Assembly: GCA_964623885.1 (NCBI GenBank)
Contig: CAZUVM010000005.1
Coordinates: forward strand, 1 to 27,551
Reading direction: 5' to 3'
Length of the DNA stretch: 27,551 nucleotides
Source of the DNA: CAZUVM01 sp964623885
Lineage (GTDB): Bacteria > Verrucomicrobiota > Verrucomicrobiia > Limisphaerales > UBA8199
The translations under genes were made by a program, and so were the position numbers. Below, in pieces: positions 7,753-15,295 of this stretch. Numbering within the stretch: position 1 is the first letter of the stretch; every line of letters starts with the position of its first letter. A model generated the notes under the pieces. The model worked only from the letters and a program-made list of their open reading frames with translations, did no database searches and was not told the origin of the DNA.

Positions 7753-9845
7753 GCACGACCCCCGGCCTCACGACCCCCGTTCTCACCCCGCGCTAACGCC
7801 GGCTTGCGCCGGTGATTGCGTTGCCCGGTCGCGCCCGCGCCTGCGCCCGGTTCGCCCAACATGGCTTCGATGGCGCTGGCCGATTCTGCATTCTCGCGCG
7901 AGACGTCCCGGACCTCCTGCAATCGATCCAGAATGACCGTCGTCGATTGAGAGTTCTCGAGATTGGATTGGGCGATCATTTTGATTTGTTTGGCAATGTT
8001 GGCCGAACCGGTGGTGACTTGCTTGAAGGTGACCTCCTGTTCGCGCATGGCGCGGCTGGCCTGCTTGGTCTGAGTGTCCAGGTTGTCGGCGGCGGCAGTA
8101 ATCTCCCTGGCGGCGGTGGATTGTTCGGTCATCGCCTTGGCGAGGCCGCCAAACCGGGTAATAAGCTGGTCGGTTTCGCGGGCGACTTGTTCAACGGCGG
8201 TCGATTGCTCCGCCAGTGAGCGCACGGTCGAGGCCGCGCCTTTTCTCATGACCTCGATGGCTTGCACCATTTGCGTGGCGCCGGCGGCCTGTTCGGTGGT
8301 CGCCTTGCGGAGCTGGCTGGCGACGCTGCTGGTGGTTTCGGCGGCCTTAATGACTTCGCGCGCGGCCTTGGCCTGCTCGGCGTTTGCCTGTGAGACTTCC
8401 TTGGCGCTTTTGCGCATTTGGGCCGCCGCTTGCACGATCTGCGCGGCGCCTTTGGCTTGTTCGGCGGTGCTGACCGCGATCTCGCGAACCTTGTTGGCCG
8501 CGAGCGCGATGGACTCGCTCGTTTTTTTCACCCCCACGATCTGTTCGTCCGAGGCGCGGCTGATCTGCGCGACCAGCGCCGAACTTTCGGCGACGCCGCC
8601 CAGGATCGTCTTCAGACCCGACAGGCCCGCTTCGGACAAGCGGTTGCTCTCTTCGGCGACGCGCGCGCCGGAATCGGCTGCGGCGGTCGCGTCGCGGGTG
8701 GCGTCTTCCAACCCGCGCACGATCTCGGCCACCTCGGCGGTCGCCTTGGCGGAGCGGTCGGCCAGGTTGCGAATCTCTTCGGCCACGACGGCAAACCCGC
8801 GCCCGGCTTCCCCCGCCCGGGCGGCCTCGATGGAGGCATTGAGCGAGAGCAAATTCGTTCGTTCGGCGATCAGCTCGATCGTGCCGACGATGCCCGAGAT
8901 ATCGCGCGTGCGCTTGTTCAATTCCCGCATCACGACCGTCGATTGGTTCATCGCCCCCGACACTTTGGCGATGCCTTCGATGGACTTTTGAATCGACTGG
9001 CCGCCCTCCTCCGCCTGGCGCGACACCCGGTGGGAAATCTCCTCGGTCCGCTTGACCAGGCCATTGACGGACCGGCTGGCTTGCTCCAGTTGCGCCGTGT
9101 TGGCGGAGGCATCCGCGGCGGCCTGTTTAATCGCATCGCTGTTTTGCGCCACGTTCTGGATCGAGCGCGCGATTTGCTCGATGGAGGTGGTGGTTTCTTC
9201 GACGGCGCCGGCCAGACTCTCGCTCATGCCGCGCACTTGCTCGAAGGAGGCCGCCATTTCATTGATCGAGGAGGAGGTCTGCTCGGCCGCCACAGCGAGA
9301 TCATCGGAGCTGCGGGAAACGCTCTTGATGGATTGCCCCATCTCTTCAATGGTGGCCGCGTTCTGGGTGATGCTCGAGGCCAGGTCTTCATTATCCCGGC
9401 GCAGGGATTTAACAGAGGCGGCGACCTCCTGCATCGCAGTCCGGATCTCCTGCCCCGAGGTAGCCATTTCCTGGGCGCTGGCCGCCACGGCGTCAATCGA
9501 TCCGGATAACTGTTTGACCGAAACCATGGTTTGGGTCGCGCTGGTGGCCATCTGCGCGAGGTTGGCGCTCACTTGCTCCACGGAAGCGGCGTTCTGGTTG
9601 GTGGCCGAGGCCGTCTCCTCGGTGGAATTCGCCACCGACGCCGCTTGGGACGCGGTCTCTTTCAAGGAGCGCGCGAGCTCGTTGGCTTCCGCGTAAATGC
9701 CGTCGAGGCTGGTATTTTCGTTCTCCAGCCCGGTGGTAACCCGGGCAACAATCCGCAGCATGTCGGTGGTGAACGTGGCGGATTTGCGGGTGGGCGGCGC
9801 TCCGTTTTTAATCCGCCGCTCGGACGCTAAGGATTTTTTTGCCAT
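7749..9845 (-). CDS. Soluble methyl-accepting chemotaxis protein made of 28-residue repeats
   Basis: The 698-residue product is almost wholly Ala/Ser/Glu/Gln-rich coiled coil with no membrane segment, HAMP or recognisable sensor domain. The conserved signalling tip is at about residues 322-368 (ERTNLLSLNASIEAARAGEA then GRGFAVVAEEIRNLADRS), with the turn near residue 344, close to mid-protein. Residues 88-255 hold six 28-residue repeats and residues 433-628 hold seven, so the two arms are nearly mirror images in spacing. The last 35 residues are Gly/Arg/Ala-rich and probably disordered. It should be a cytoplasmic receptor that binds CheA and CheW at the tip; what it senses is not visible. It starts 13 bp after cheW and overlaps cheR by 4 bp. 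Confidence 0.94.
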   Translation of the reverse strand: MAKKSLASERRIKNGAPPTRKSATFTTDMLRIVARVTTGLENENTSLDGIYAEANELARSLKETASQAASVANSTEETASATNQNAASVEQVSANLAQMATSATQTMVSVKQLSGSIDAVAASAQEMATSGQEIRTAMQEVAASVKSLRRDNEDLASSITQNAATIEEMGQSIKSVSRSSDDLAVAAEQTSSSINEMAASFEQVRGMSESLAGAVEETTTSIEQIARSIQNVAQNSDAIKQAAADASANTAQLEQASRSVNGLVKRTEEISHRVSRQAEEGGQSIQKSIEGIAKVSGAMNQSTVVMRELNKRTRDISGIVGTIELIAERTNLLSLNASIEAARAGEAGRGFAVVAEEIRNLADRSAKATAEVAEIVRGLEDATRDATAAADSGARVAEESNRLSEAGLSGLKTILGGVAESSALVAQISRASDEQIVGVKKTSESIALAANKVREIAVSTAEQAKGAAQIVQAAAQMRKSAKEVSQANAEQAKAAREVIKAAETTSSVASQLRKATTEQAAGATQMVQAIEVMRKGAASTVRSLAEQSTAVEQVARETDQLITRFGGLAKAMTEQSTAAREITAAADNLDTQTKQASRAMREQEVTFKQVTTGSANIAKQIKMIAQSNLENSQSTTVILDRLQEVRDVSRENAESASAIEAMLGEPGAGAGATGQRNHRRKPALARGENGGREAGGRA
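7962..8549 (-). repeat. C-arm array of seven 84-bp (28-residue) receptor repeats
   Basis: Units begin at residues 433, 461, 489, 517, 545, 573 and 601, each opening with xEQ: DEQIVGV, AEQAKGA, AEQAKAA, TEQAAGA, AEQSTAV, TEQSTAA and REQEVTF. All are exactly 28 residues. The array starts 89 residues after the hairpin turn, matching the distance of the N-arm array on the other side. Some units (AEQAKGA, TEQAAGA) are close copies. Confidence 0.82.
9081..9584 (-). repeat. N-arm array of six 84-bp (28-residue) receptor repeats
   Basis: Units begin at residues 88, 116, 144, 172, 200 and 228, each starting S(V/I/F) as in SVEQVSANL, SIDAVAASA, SVKSLRRDN, SIKSVSRSS, SFEQVRGMS and SIQNVAQNS. Each is exactly 28 residues, or four heptads, with no insertion. 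Sequence identity between units is modest but the register is exact. The array ends 89 residues before the hairpin turn. Confidence 0.8.
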
Positions 9846-9858
9846 AAGGATGTGCGGG

Positions 9859-10362
9859 TTAGTGAGTCGTTGCGGGTTGAGTCGTTGCAGTTTGAGCCGT
9901 GGCGGCTTGGGTTTCCGGGGGCAGCAACAGGTCGTCCACGTTGAGGACGGCTTCGAGGTCCAGCAGCAAGACCAGGCGCTCGCCCAGTTTGGTAATGGCC
10001 TTCAGGTATTTGCCGTTGATCCCCGTGAGCGTCTGCTCGATGGGCCGGATGCTGTCGCCCGGCAGGTTTTTGAATTCTTTCGCGCTGTCGACGATGAGCC
10101 CGACTGTCCGGCCCTGCACCAGGGCAAAAATAATGCGCGTGCGCAGGCTTTTCTCCTGTCGCGGAAAACCGAAACGGACCCGCAAGTTCAAGGCGGGGAT
10201 CACCTGGCCGCGCGAAAAGACGACCCCATCAATGGCGGGGTTCGCATTCGGGACGAGCGTCACATGTTCGAGCAGGTCGACGTGCTGCACGTTGCTGCTC
10301 GGGATTCCATAAACGCTGCCCGCCAGTTCAAAAATCACATAAGCCTGGTGCGTGTTGTTCAT
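9859..10362 (-). CDS. cheW: Chemotaxis coupling protein CheW
   Basis: The 167-residue product is a single CheW domain that links receptor and CheA. It opens AYVIFELAGSVYGIPSSNVQ and carries GVVFSRGQVIPALNLRVRFG, VGLIVDSAKEF and a closing LVLLLDLEAVLN strand. The last 20 residues are a low-complexity Ala/Thr/Gln tail. I place the start at ATG 10362, 7 bp after the cheA stop; a GTG at 10386 in the same frame would add eight residues and overlap cheA by 17 bp. Neither has a good ribosome site. The CheW domain begins only about six residues after the ATG, so the shorter form is enough. Confidence 0.92.
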   Translation of the reverse strand: MNNTHQAYVIFELAGSVYGIPSSNVQHVDLLEHVTLVPNANPAIDGVVFSRGQVIPALNLRVRFGFPRQEKSLRTRIIFALVQGRTVGLIVDSAKEFKNLPGDSIRPIEQTLTGINGKYLKAITKLGERLVLLLDLEAVLNVDDLLLPPETQAATAQTATTQPATTH

Positions 10363-10369
10363 GTTGATT

Positions 10370-12382
10370 TCAGTTCGCCCATTCACTTTCGGGCGGTCGC
10401 ACCCGGCCGGCCGTCAACGCCGGCGCATCGAGGATCAACACGGGTTTGCCGTCCCCCAATTCGGTGGCCCCGCTGATTCCGGGAACCTGGATCAAGGGAT
10501 CGCGCAACGCGCTGACCACCACTTCCCTTTGGCCGAGCACCTCCTCGGCCAGCAGGCCCACGCTGCCCCGTTCTGCGGAGACGACCAGAACGCATTGCTT
10601 GACCATCCGCGCGCTGGGCAGCCTGAAAAGGCCGGCCAGGCGCACGATGGGCAGAACGCCATTGCGGTAGGGAACCACCTCGACGCCGTTGGCGAGTTGT
10701 ATGTCACCCTCCTTCGTCTGGAAGATCTCGCGCACAAAGTTTTGGGGGATGGCGCACTTCTGCCCCGCAGCCCTGACGATGAGTGTTTCGGCAATCGCAA
10801 GCGTTAAAGGCAGCCGTATGGTAAATTGCGAACCCCGGCCCTCGTCGCTCTCGAGAGTGAGATTGCCCCCCAGCTCGCGGGCCACGGCATACACCACCGT
10901 CATGCCGATCCCCCGGCCCGACGCCCGGTCAGCGTCAACGCGGGTGGAAAATCCGGACGCGCAAAGGATCTGCAGAATCGCCTGGTCATCCGGCGCATCC
11001 GGGATCGCGAGGCCCAGTTTGCGGGCCCGCTGCCGGATGGCGTTTGGATTAATGCCGCGGCCATCGTCTTTGACGCGGATAATGACTGAATCGCCGCTGG
11101 TCGCCGCGCTCAACTCGATCGTCGCCACCTCCGGCTTGCCGGCCGCCGAGCGTTCGGCCGGGATTTCGACACCATGACTGAACGCGTTTCGCACCAGGTG
11201 CAGTAATGGATCTTTGAGCCGCTCGATCACATATTTGTCAATCGCAGTATCCTGGCCGGCAAGTTTGAGCGTGACCTTTTTCCCGCTCTCCCGGGCGAGG
11301 TCCCGCACTACGAACGGCATGCGCGCAAAGATCTCCGCCACCGGGACCAGCCGGACGCGCATGATGGCCTCCCGCAGTTCTCTCAGCGAGCGACCGAGGC
11401 CGCCGCTGACTTCCTGCACGCCGCGCAGGTCCACCCGGCGGGCAGCGCCGTTCACCTGCGCCAATTGCGCCTCGAGGCGCGAGCGTTGAATCACCATCTC
11501 GCCGGCAATGCGCATCAATTCGTCCAGCCGCTTCAGATCCACCCGGACGATATGTGACGGCGCCAGAAACGGGTTTTGTTCCAGTTCGTCGCCCGGCGCC
11601 CCGGCAGACGACCCCGGTGCCTCGCCGGCTTCCGATTCGGTGGGTTGGACAGACACGCCTTTCGCCTCCCACGCGGCCAAATCCTCCGGGGCAGCCGGGG
11701 CGGCAACCAGGAACTCGAACGTCAGCGATCCCTGGTCCTTCACTTCGGGGGTCGTTTTCAAGATTTCGCCAGCCTGGGAAAGTTGCTCGCGGATCGAATT
11801 GACGTCCACGCCGGCAGCGTGCAATTCCCGGGTGGGCGCAAAGGTGTACTTCCACAAGAGCTTTCCCTTAGCTTTCGCCTCTTCGATGCGTCCCGGCAAA
11901 TCTTCTATTGCCCGGCTGGGCTCCAGGGGTGATTCGGGGGGGCCCGACTGCCCGCACTGTGCGGCGATTTGCGCGAGCAGCGATTCATAACCCGGCAGCG
12001 GTTTGCCCGCGCTGAAAGCCGCGACGATCTGCTCCAGCTTCTGCGTTGCCGCCGTGAGCGCTTCCAAACTGCGCGGCGTCAGTTCGGCTTTGCCGTCCCG
12101 CATCAGCCGCAGGAAATCTTCCGTCCGGTGCGCGACGGCTTCCGCCGGCGCCAGCCCCACCAGGGCGGAAATGCCCTTGAAGGAATGGAACTCGGCGAAC
12201 AACGCTTTGACGACCCCGGCATCGGGCTGCGCTCTGCCGACCGAGGCTTCCAGTTGTAAGAGCTCACGCCTGATTCCGAGCAAATGCTCGTCGGCTTCGG
12301 CGAAGAAATCGTCCAACAACTGCGGATCCAACCCGGCTGGCGGTTGGACGCTCAAACCCGCGCTCCTGATTCTGGTGGACAA
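10370..12382 (-). CDS. cheA: Chemotaxis histidine kinase CheA
   Basis: This 670-residue protein has the usual CheA order. Residues about 18-135 are the P1 HPt domain with FAEFHSFKGISALVG, placing the phosphoacceptor at H66. Residues about 170-245 are a P2-like region (LLWKYTFAPTRELHAAGVDV), followed by an acidic/Ala linker. P3 dimerisation starts near 278 (VDLKRLDELMRIAGEMVIQR). P4 is the ATPase, with N-box HLVRNAFSHGVE near 395, G1 DDGRGIN near 440 and G2 GRGIGM near 489. P5 is a CheW-like domain from about 530. It has no receiver domain. The first codon used is TTG at 12382, overlapping the upstream regulator by 31 bp; a second TTG at 12355 overlaps that regulator's TGA. The exact start is uncertain but coupling to the upstream gene is clear. 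Confidence 0.95.
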   Translation of the reverse strand: MSTRIRSAGLSVQPPAGLDPQLLDDFFAEADEHLLGIRRELLQLEASVGRAQPDAGVVKALFAEFHSFKGISALVGLAPAEAVAHRTEDFLRLMRDGKAELTPRSLEALTAATQKLEQIVAAFSAGKPLPGYESLLAQIAAQCGQSGPPESPLEPSRAIEDLPGRIEEAKAKGKLLWKYTFAPTRELHAAGVDVNSIREQLSQAGEILKTTPEVKDQGSLTFEFLVAAPAAPEDLAAWEAKGVSVQPTESEAGEAPGSSAGAPGDELEQNPFLAPSHIVRVDLKRLDELMRIAGEMVIQRSRLEAQLAQVNGAARRVDLRGVQEVSGGLGRSLRELREAIMRVRLVPVAEIFARMPFVVRDLARESGKKVTLKLAGQDTAIDKYVIERLKDPLLHLVRNAFSHGVEIPAERSAAGKPEVATIELSAATSGDSVIIRVKDDGRGINPNAIRQRARKLGLAIPDAPDDQAILQILCASGFSTRVDADRASGRGIGMTVVYAVARELGGNLTLESDEGRGSQFTIRLPLTLAIAETLIVRAAGQKCAIPQNFVREIFQTKEGDIQLANGVEVVPYRNGVLPIVRLAGLFRLPSARMVKQCVLVVSAERGSVGLLAEEVLGQREVVVSALRDPLIQVPGISGATELGDGKPVLILDAPALTAGRVRPPESEWAN

Positions 12383-12759
12383 AGTTCCCGCAGAAACCGG
12401 TGAAAGTGCCCGGCGCGAATCGGCTTCACGATGTAATCGGCCGCCCCTAACTCCGCCGCTCGCGTTTTGTCATCCTGGTGTTCCGAGCCGCTCAGCACGA
12501 TGACTTGCATCGCGGCGGGAAAGCTTTGCGTTCGCAGCCATTCCAGGACCTCGAACCCGTTCATCACCGGCATCTTCAGGTCCAGGAATATCAGCCGGGG
12601 CAGGGGTCTATTGCCGCTCGCAGCGCTCTGCAAATACTGCACCGCTTCCGCGCCGTTGAGCGAATGATGCAGCGGGCAGGTTATTCCCGCCTTCTCGAGG
12701 GCGTGCTCGAAAAAGAAAGCGTCGTCATCGGAATCTTCGACGAGCAGTATCGGAGCCAT
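12352..12759 (-). CDS. Rcp1-like single-domain response regulator, first gene of the che operon
   Basis: This 135-residue receiver protein has D9 with a run of acidic residues (VEDSDDDAFFF), phosphoacceptor D60 in IFLDLKMPVMNGFEVLEWLR, S90 in IVLSGSE and K112 in YIVKPI. The VEDSDDD opening and the spacing are those of the Rcp1 group, which in cyanobacteria and many soil bacteria pairs with phytochrome-type kinases. It has no output domain. Being first in the operon and overlapping cheA, it is produced with the chemosensory proteins. The phytochrome-like kinase that closes the operon is a plausible donor. In the upstream 70 bases I see only a weak TATAAG element (complement of about 12802-12807) and no convincing -35 box. 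Confidence 0.92.
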   Translation of the reverse strand: MAPILLVEDSDDDAFFFEHALEKAGITCPLHHSLNGAEAVQYLQSAASGNRPLPRLIFLDLKMPVMNGFEVLEWLRTQSFPAAMQVIVLSGSEHQDDKTRAAELGAADYIVKPIRAGHFHRFLRELCPPESGARV

Positions 12760-13155
12760 TGCTTCTTGCTGTTTACGAAAACCGGCTGTGTTCGTGGAGT
12801 CCTTATACCTGGTTGCCTGCTGCGCGAGTCAGCCCAGGCGCGCACCCGCCGGCACCACCCAACTAGTTTTATAGCCGCACTCGCTGCCTCCGACACAGTG
12901 GGTATTCACCCCATTTTCGCTAAAACACAGACCGGGATTTTTGGCAGGATTGGGGTCGTCTGTTGGCATTTTTGGTGAGCAGAAGGGAGAATGCCGGACT
13001 GAGCAGGGGCCGGGGTGCGGTCCGACACCATCGACGACACCATCGAAGCTCAGCGACAAGCCGAAATAAACCGCTAAGCACCGACAGGTTAGACGTGACT
13101 GACGGTCTTCTTGTGACGGCTGGGGTGAGGGGCCCATTCTCCGCCCGCATTGCCG
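12760..13155. other. Intergenic stretch upstream of the che operon, no convincing gene
   Basis: About 400 bp with no gene I can support. It must hold the che operon promoter, but no strong element is visible. The minus frame from ATG 12969 to 12829 encodes 46 residues with three Cys and one His (GLCFSENGVNTHCVGGSECG); I do not recognise it. The minus strand near 13110-13150 encodes ENGPLTPAV, resembling degenerate dispersed repeats often seen in these genomes. The part from 13156 on is described in separate entries. Confidence 0.4.
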
Positions 13156-13242
13156 CAACCCGAAGGGTTGCTAGACGGTAGCCGGTGGGTCGCAGACCAC
13201 CGGTAAATGTGTGCTTTTTATTCTCGACCCTGCAAAGGGTCG
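13156..13242. repeat. Three-hairpin palindromic element
   Basis: Three perfect short inverted repeats lie within 87 bp: CAACCC-GAA-GGGTTG at 13156-13170, CCGGTGG-GTCGCAGA-CCACCGG at 13182-13203, and CGACCC-TGCAAA-GGGTCG at 13225-13242. The GGGTCGCAGA string appears in the loop of hairpin 2 and again across the right arm of hairpin 3. This looks like a dispersed REP-like or non-autonomous element of the kind scattered through Verrucomicrobiota genomes. Only one copy is in the window, so its dispersed nature is inference. Confidence 0.6.
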
Positions 13243-13351
13243 CAGAAGATGCAGCGAAAATGTCCGCTTCGGCTTTGGGCTGCTGAGCTCACCCGCGGAG
13301 CGCTTAGTACATGTGGTTAGGAAAAAAGCAAATTCCTATCAATATTATCAA
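13226..13351 (+). pseudogene. Short prepilin-like gene relic
   Basis: The + frame encodes SENVRFGFGLLSSPAERLVH then VVRKKANSYQYYQL, sharing SPAERLVHVV-KKANSYQ with the longer relic at 2744-3094. Homology stops just after TATCAAT, which is duplicated here (TATCAATATTATCAATTAAT); the second TATCAATTA contains the complement of the yjhG stop codon. Nothing of the C-terminal DGH and WSGD part is left. It is a fragment with no plausible function, identified only by its match to copy A. Confidence 0.5.
13289..13343 (+). repeat. 55-bp direct repeat, copy B
   Basis: It matches 2777-2831 at 53 of 55 bases in the same orientation. It lies 46 bp beyond the three-hairpin element and 8 bp before the end of yjhG. 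Upstream flanks of copies A and B are unrelated. The two copies lie on either side of the complete che operon. Confidence 0.9.
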
Positions 13352-15295
13352 TTAATGCGCTACCAGTGCCTGTATTTTTTTGTAATCGTAAACACAACCA
13401 GCCCAAGTGCCGCCGCTGGCGAACTGGAGGGCGGCCCAGAGTCGCGTGTCGTCAGGTAACGATGTGTGCGGCGCCAAATCAGGCCGGGGCTGCCGTTGCG
13501 CCAGGACACGCGCGCCTTCTTCGGCGCTGAAGCGGCGTTCAGCATCTCCCACCAAATCAACGGTGCCTTCGCAGCGCCCGCCGTCGATGAAAATTTGAAT
13601 AAGGTCGCCGTCAAGCACTTTACCTACCGGCCCACCGGCTAATCCTTCAGGGCCGATATGCCCGATGCAGGCGCCGGTTGAGAAGCCGGAGAAACGGGCG
13701 TCAGTAAGAAGGGCAATTTGGCTTCCGAAAGGCAGCGCTTTCAATGCTCCGGTGACCTGATAGGTCTCCTCCATCCCGGTGCCCATCGGCCCAATGCCGG
13801 CGAGAACCATTACGTCGCCGGGTTTGAGTTGACCGTGCTTGATCGCGGCCATCGCAGCTTGCTCGCTGATAAACACACGGGCAGGGCCGGTTTTGCGATA
13901 AACGCCATGGGCGTCCAATACGCTTGGATCAATCGCAGTGCTTTTTACGACCGAACCTTCGGGCGCCAGATTCCCGCGCGGGAAAACAAGCGTGCCAGTC
14001 AGGCCGCGGCTTTGGGATTGTTCGGGCGAAAAGATGACGTCGTCTGGGGACACCGCGTCCTGCTGAAGGAGGATTTCCTGAAATCGGCGGCGGCGGTCTG
14101 AGAGCTCCCACGCGTCGAGGTTTTCGCCGACAGTTTTTCCGGTGACGGTGAGCGCATTTGTTTCCAGCAGACCCAAGCGGCGCAAATGCAGCATGACTTC
14201 TGGCACGCCGCCGGCCAGGAAGACGCGGACCGTGGGATGATGAACCGGGCCATTAGGCAAGACACTCACGAGCCGAGGGACGCGGCGATTAATCGCGATC
14301 CAATCTTCAACGGTTGGCGGCTGCAAACCAGCGGCGTGAGCAATCGCAGGGATGTGCAGGAGGAGATTGGTTGAGCCTCCGAACGCGGCGTGGACGGTCA
14401 TGGCGTTGCGAACACTATCGGGTGTGAGGACACTGCGAATAGTAACGTTCCGCTCAGCCAAATGGTACAACGCCTTGGCTGAGCGCCGGGCCAGGTCGAG
14501 CCAGACCGGTTGACCGGAAGGCGCAAGTGCGCTGTGCGGCATACATAAGCCGAGCGCTTCACCAACGACCTGGGACGTGGCCGCGGTGCCCAGGAATTGG
14601 CAACCGCCTCCAGGAGATGCGCAGGCGCGGCAGCCCAGGTCCGCTGCTTGTTCGAGCGTGATAAGCCCTCGAGCAAAACGAGTCCCGACGGTCTGAATGG
14701 TGCCTGCATCCTCACCGTTACTCGGGGGGAGAGTCACGCCGCCAGGCACGACAACGCAGGGCAGATCATGCAGTCCGGCTACGGCCATCATGACCGCAGG
14801 CAAGCCTTTGTCGCAAGTGGCGATGCCGAGCACGCCGGCGCGCAGCGGAAGCGACCGAGCCAGGCGCCGGAAGAGAATCGCAGCATCATTTCTATATGGC
14901 AGACTGTCGAACATCCCGGTGGTGCCCTGAGACCGTCCGTCACACGGATCGGAACAAAAACCGGCGAAAGGAATGGTTTCAAGCCGGCGGAACTCTTCTG
15001 CAGCAGCCTGGACGAGCAGACCGATCTCCCAGTGACCGGTATGATAACCCAGCGCGATCGGTTTGCCATCAGGAGCGCGCAAGCCTCCCTGGGTGCTGAG
15101 AATGAGGAACTGTTTGCGCCCAACTTCGGCGGGGTTCCAGCCCATACCGGCGTTTTGCACGAGGCCGAAGATATCGCCGCTGGGGCGTTGCAACAGGAGT
15201 TCCTCGGTGAACGGTAAGGCTCCCTGTGGTCCGCTGGCATGCGTTTGTACACGATAAACCTCAGCGGGAGCGGCGAACAGATCATCTGCAGGCAT
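13352..15295 (-). CDS. yjhG: D-xylonate dehydratase, YjhG/YagF type (IlvD/Edd family)
   Basis: The 647-residue product matches my memory of E. coli YjhG nearly end to end: THASGPQGALPFTEELLLQR near the N-terminus, the block NAGMGWNPAE, then QGTTGMFDSLPYRNDA, MTVHAAFGGSTNLLLHIPAI, VPRLVSVLPNGPV, LTDARFSGFSTGACIGH and a closing SGGTWAGCVYD. The family dehydrates aldonic acids, D-xylonate to 2-keto-3-deoxy-D-xylonate for YjhG, using an Fe-S cluster and Mg. Conserved cysteines are C118 (SDPCDG), C161 (TCDKGLP) and C222/C225/C232 (GCRACASPGGGC). The start is ATG 15295. It is divergent from the transporter and FAH-fold gene, a setting that supports sugar-acid use. The exact substrate (xylonate or another aldonate) is inference from family. 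Confidence 0.92.
   Translation of the reverse strand: MPADDLFAAPAEVYRVQTHASGPQGALPFTEELLLQRPSGDIFGLVQNAGMGWNPAEVGRKQFLILSTQGGLRAPDGKPIALGYHTGHWEIGLLVQAAAEEFRRLETIPFAGFCSDPCDGRSQGTTGMFDSLPYRNDAAILFRRLARSLPLRAGVLGIATCDKGLPAVMMAVAGLHDLPCVVVPGGVTLPPSNGEDAGTIQTVGTRFARGLITLEQAADLGCRACASPGGGCQFLGTAATSQVVGEALGLCMPHSALAPSGQPVWLDLARRSAKALYHLAERNVTIRSVLTPDSVRNAMTVHAAFGGSTNLLLHIPAIAHAAGLQPPTVEDWIAINRRVPRLVSVLPNGPVHHPTVRVFLAGGVPEVMLHLRRLGLLETNALTVTGKTVGENLDAWELSDRRRRFQEILLQQDAVSPDDVIFSPEQSQSRGLTGTLVFPRGNLAPEGSVVKSTAIDPSVLDAHGVYRKTGPARVFISEQAAMAAIKHGQLKPGDVMVLAGIGPMGTGMEETYQVTGALKALPFGSQIALLTDARFSGFSTGACIGHIGPEGLAGGPVGKVLDGDLIQIFIDGGRCEGTVDLVGDAERRFSAEEGARVLAQRQPRPDLAPHTSLPDDTRLWAALQFASGGTWAGCVYDYKKIQALVAH

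Noticed and set aside
7962..9584. Regular 84-bp periodicity considered as a CRISPR-like or satellite array
   Set aside because: The repeats are conserved as protein heptads in frame, not as DNA with unique spacers.
8074..9696. Several long + strand frames opposite the chemoreceptor
   Set aside because: They mirror the repetitive Ala/Ser/Glu codons of the receptor and have no domain features.
12829..13158. Minus-strand 109-codon frame upstream of the che operon
   Set aside because: Its N-terminal half is low-complexity Pro/Ser/Arg sequence like a degenerate dispersed repeat, and nothing is recognisable; only the 46-codon end is kept as a weak observation.
12760..13351. Search for tRNA or other structured RNA genes in the main gene-free gap
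   Set aside because: No cloverleaf or known RNA motif was seen; only the three short hairpins are present.
13211..13459. 82-codon + strand frame across the hairpin element and the end of yjhG
   Set aside because: It joins a palindromic element, a gene relic and antisense yjhG sequence, so it is not a real gene.
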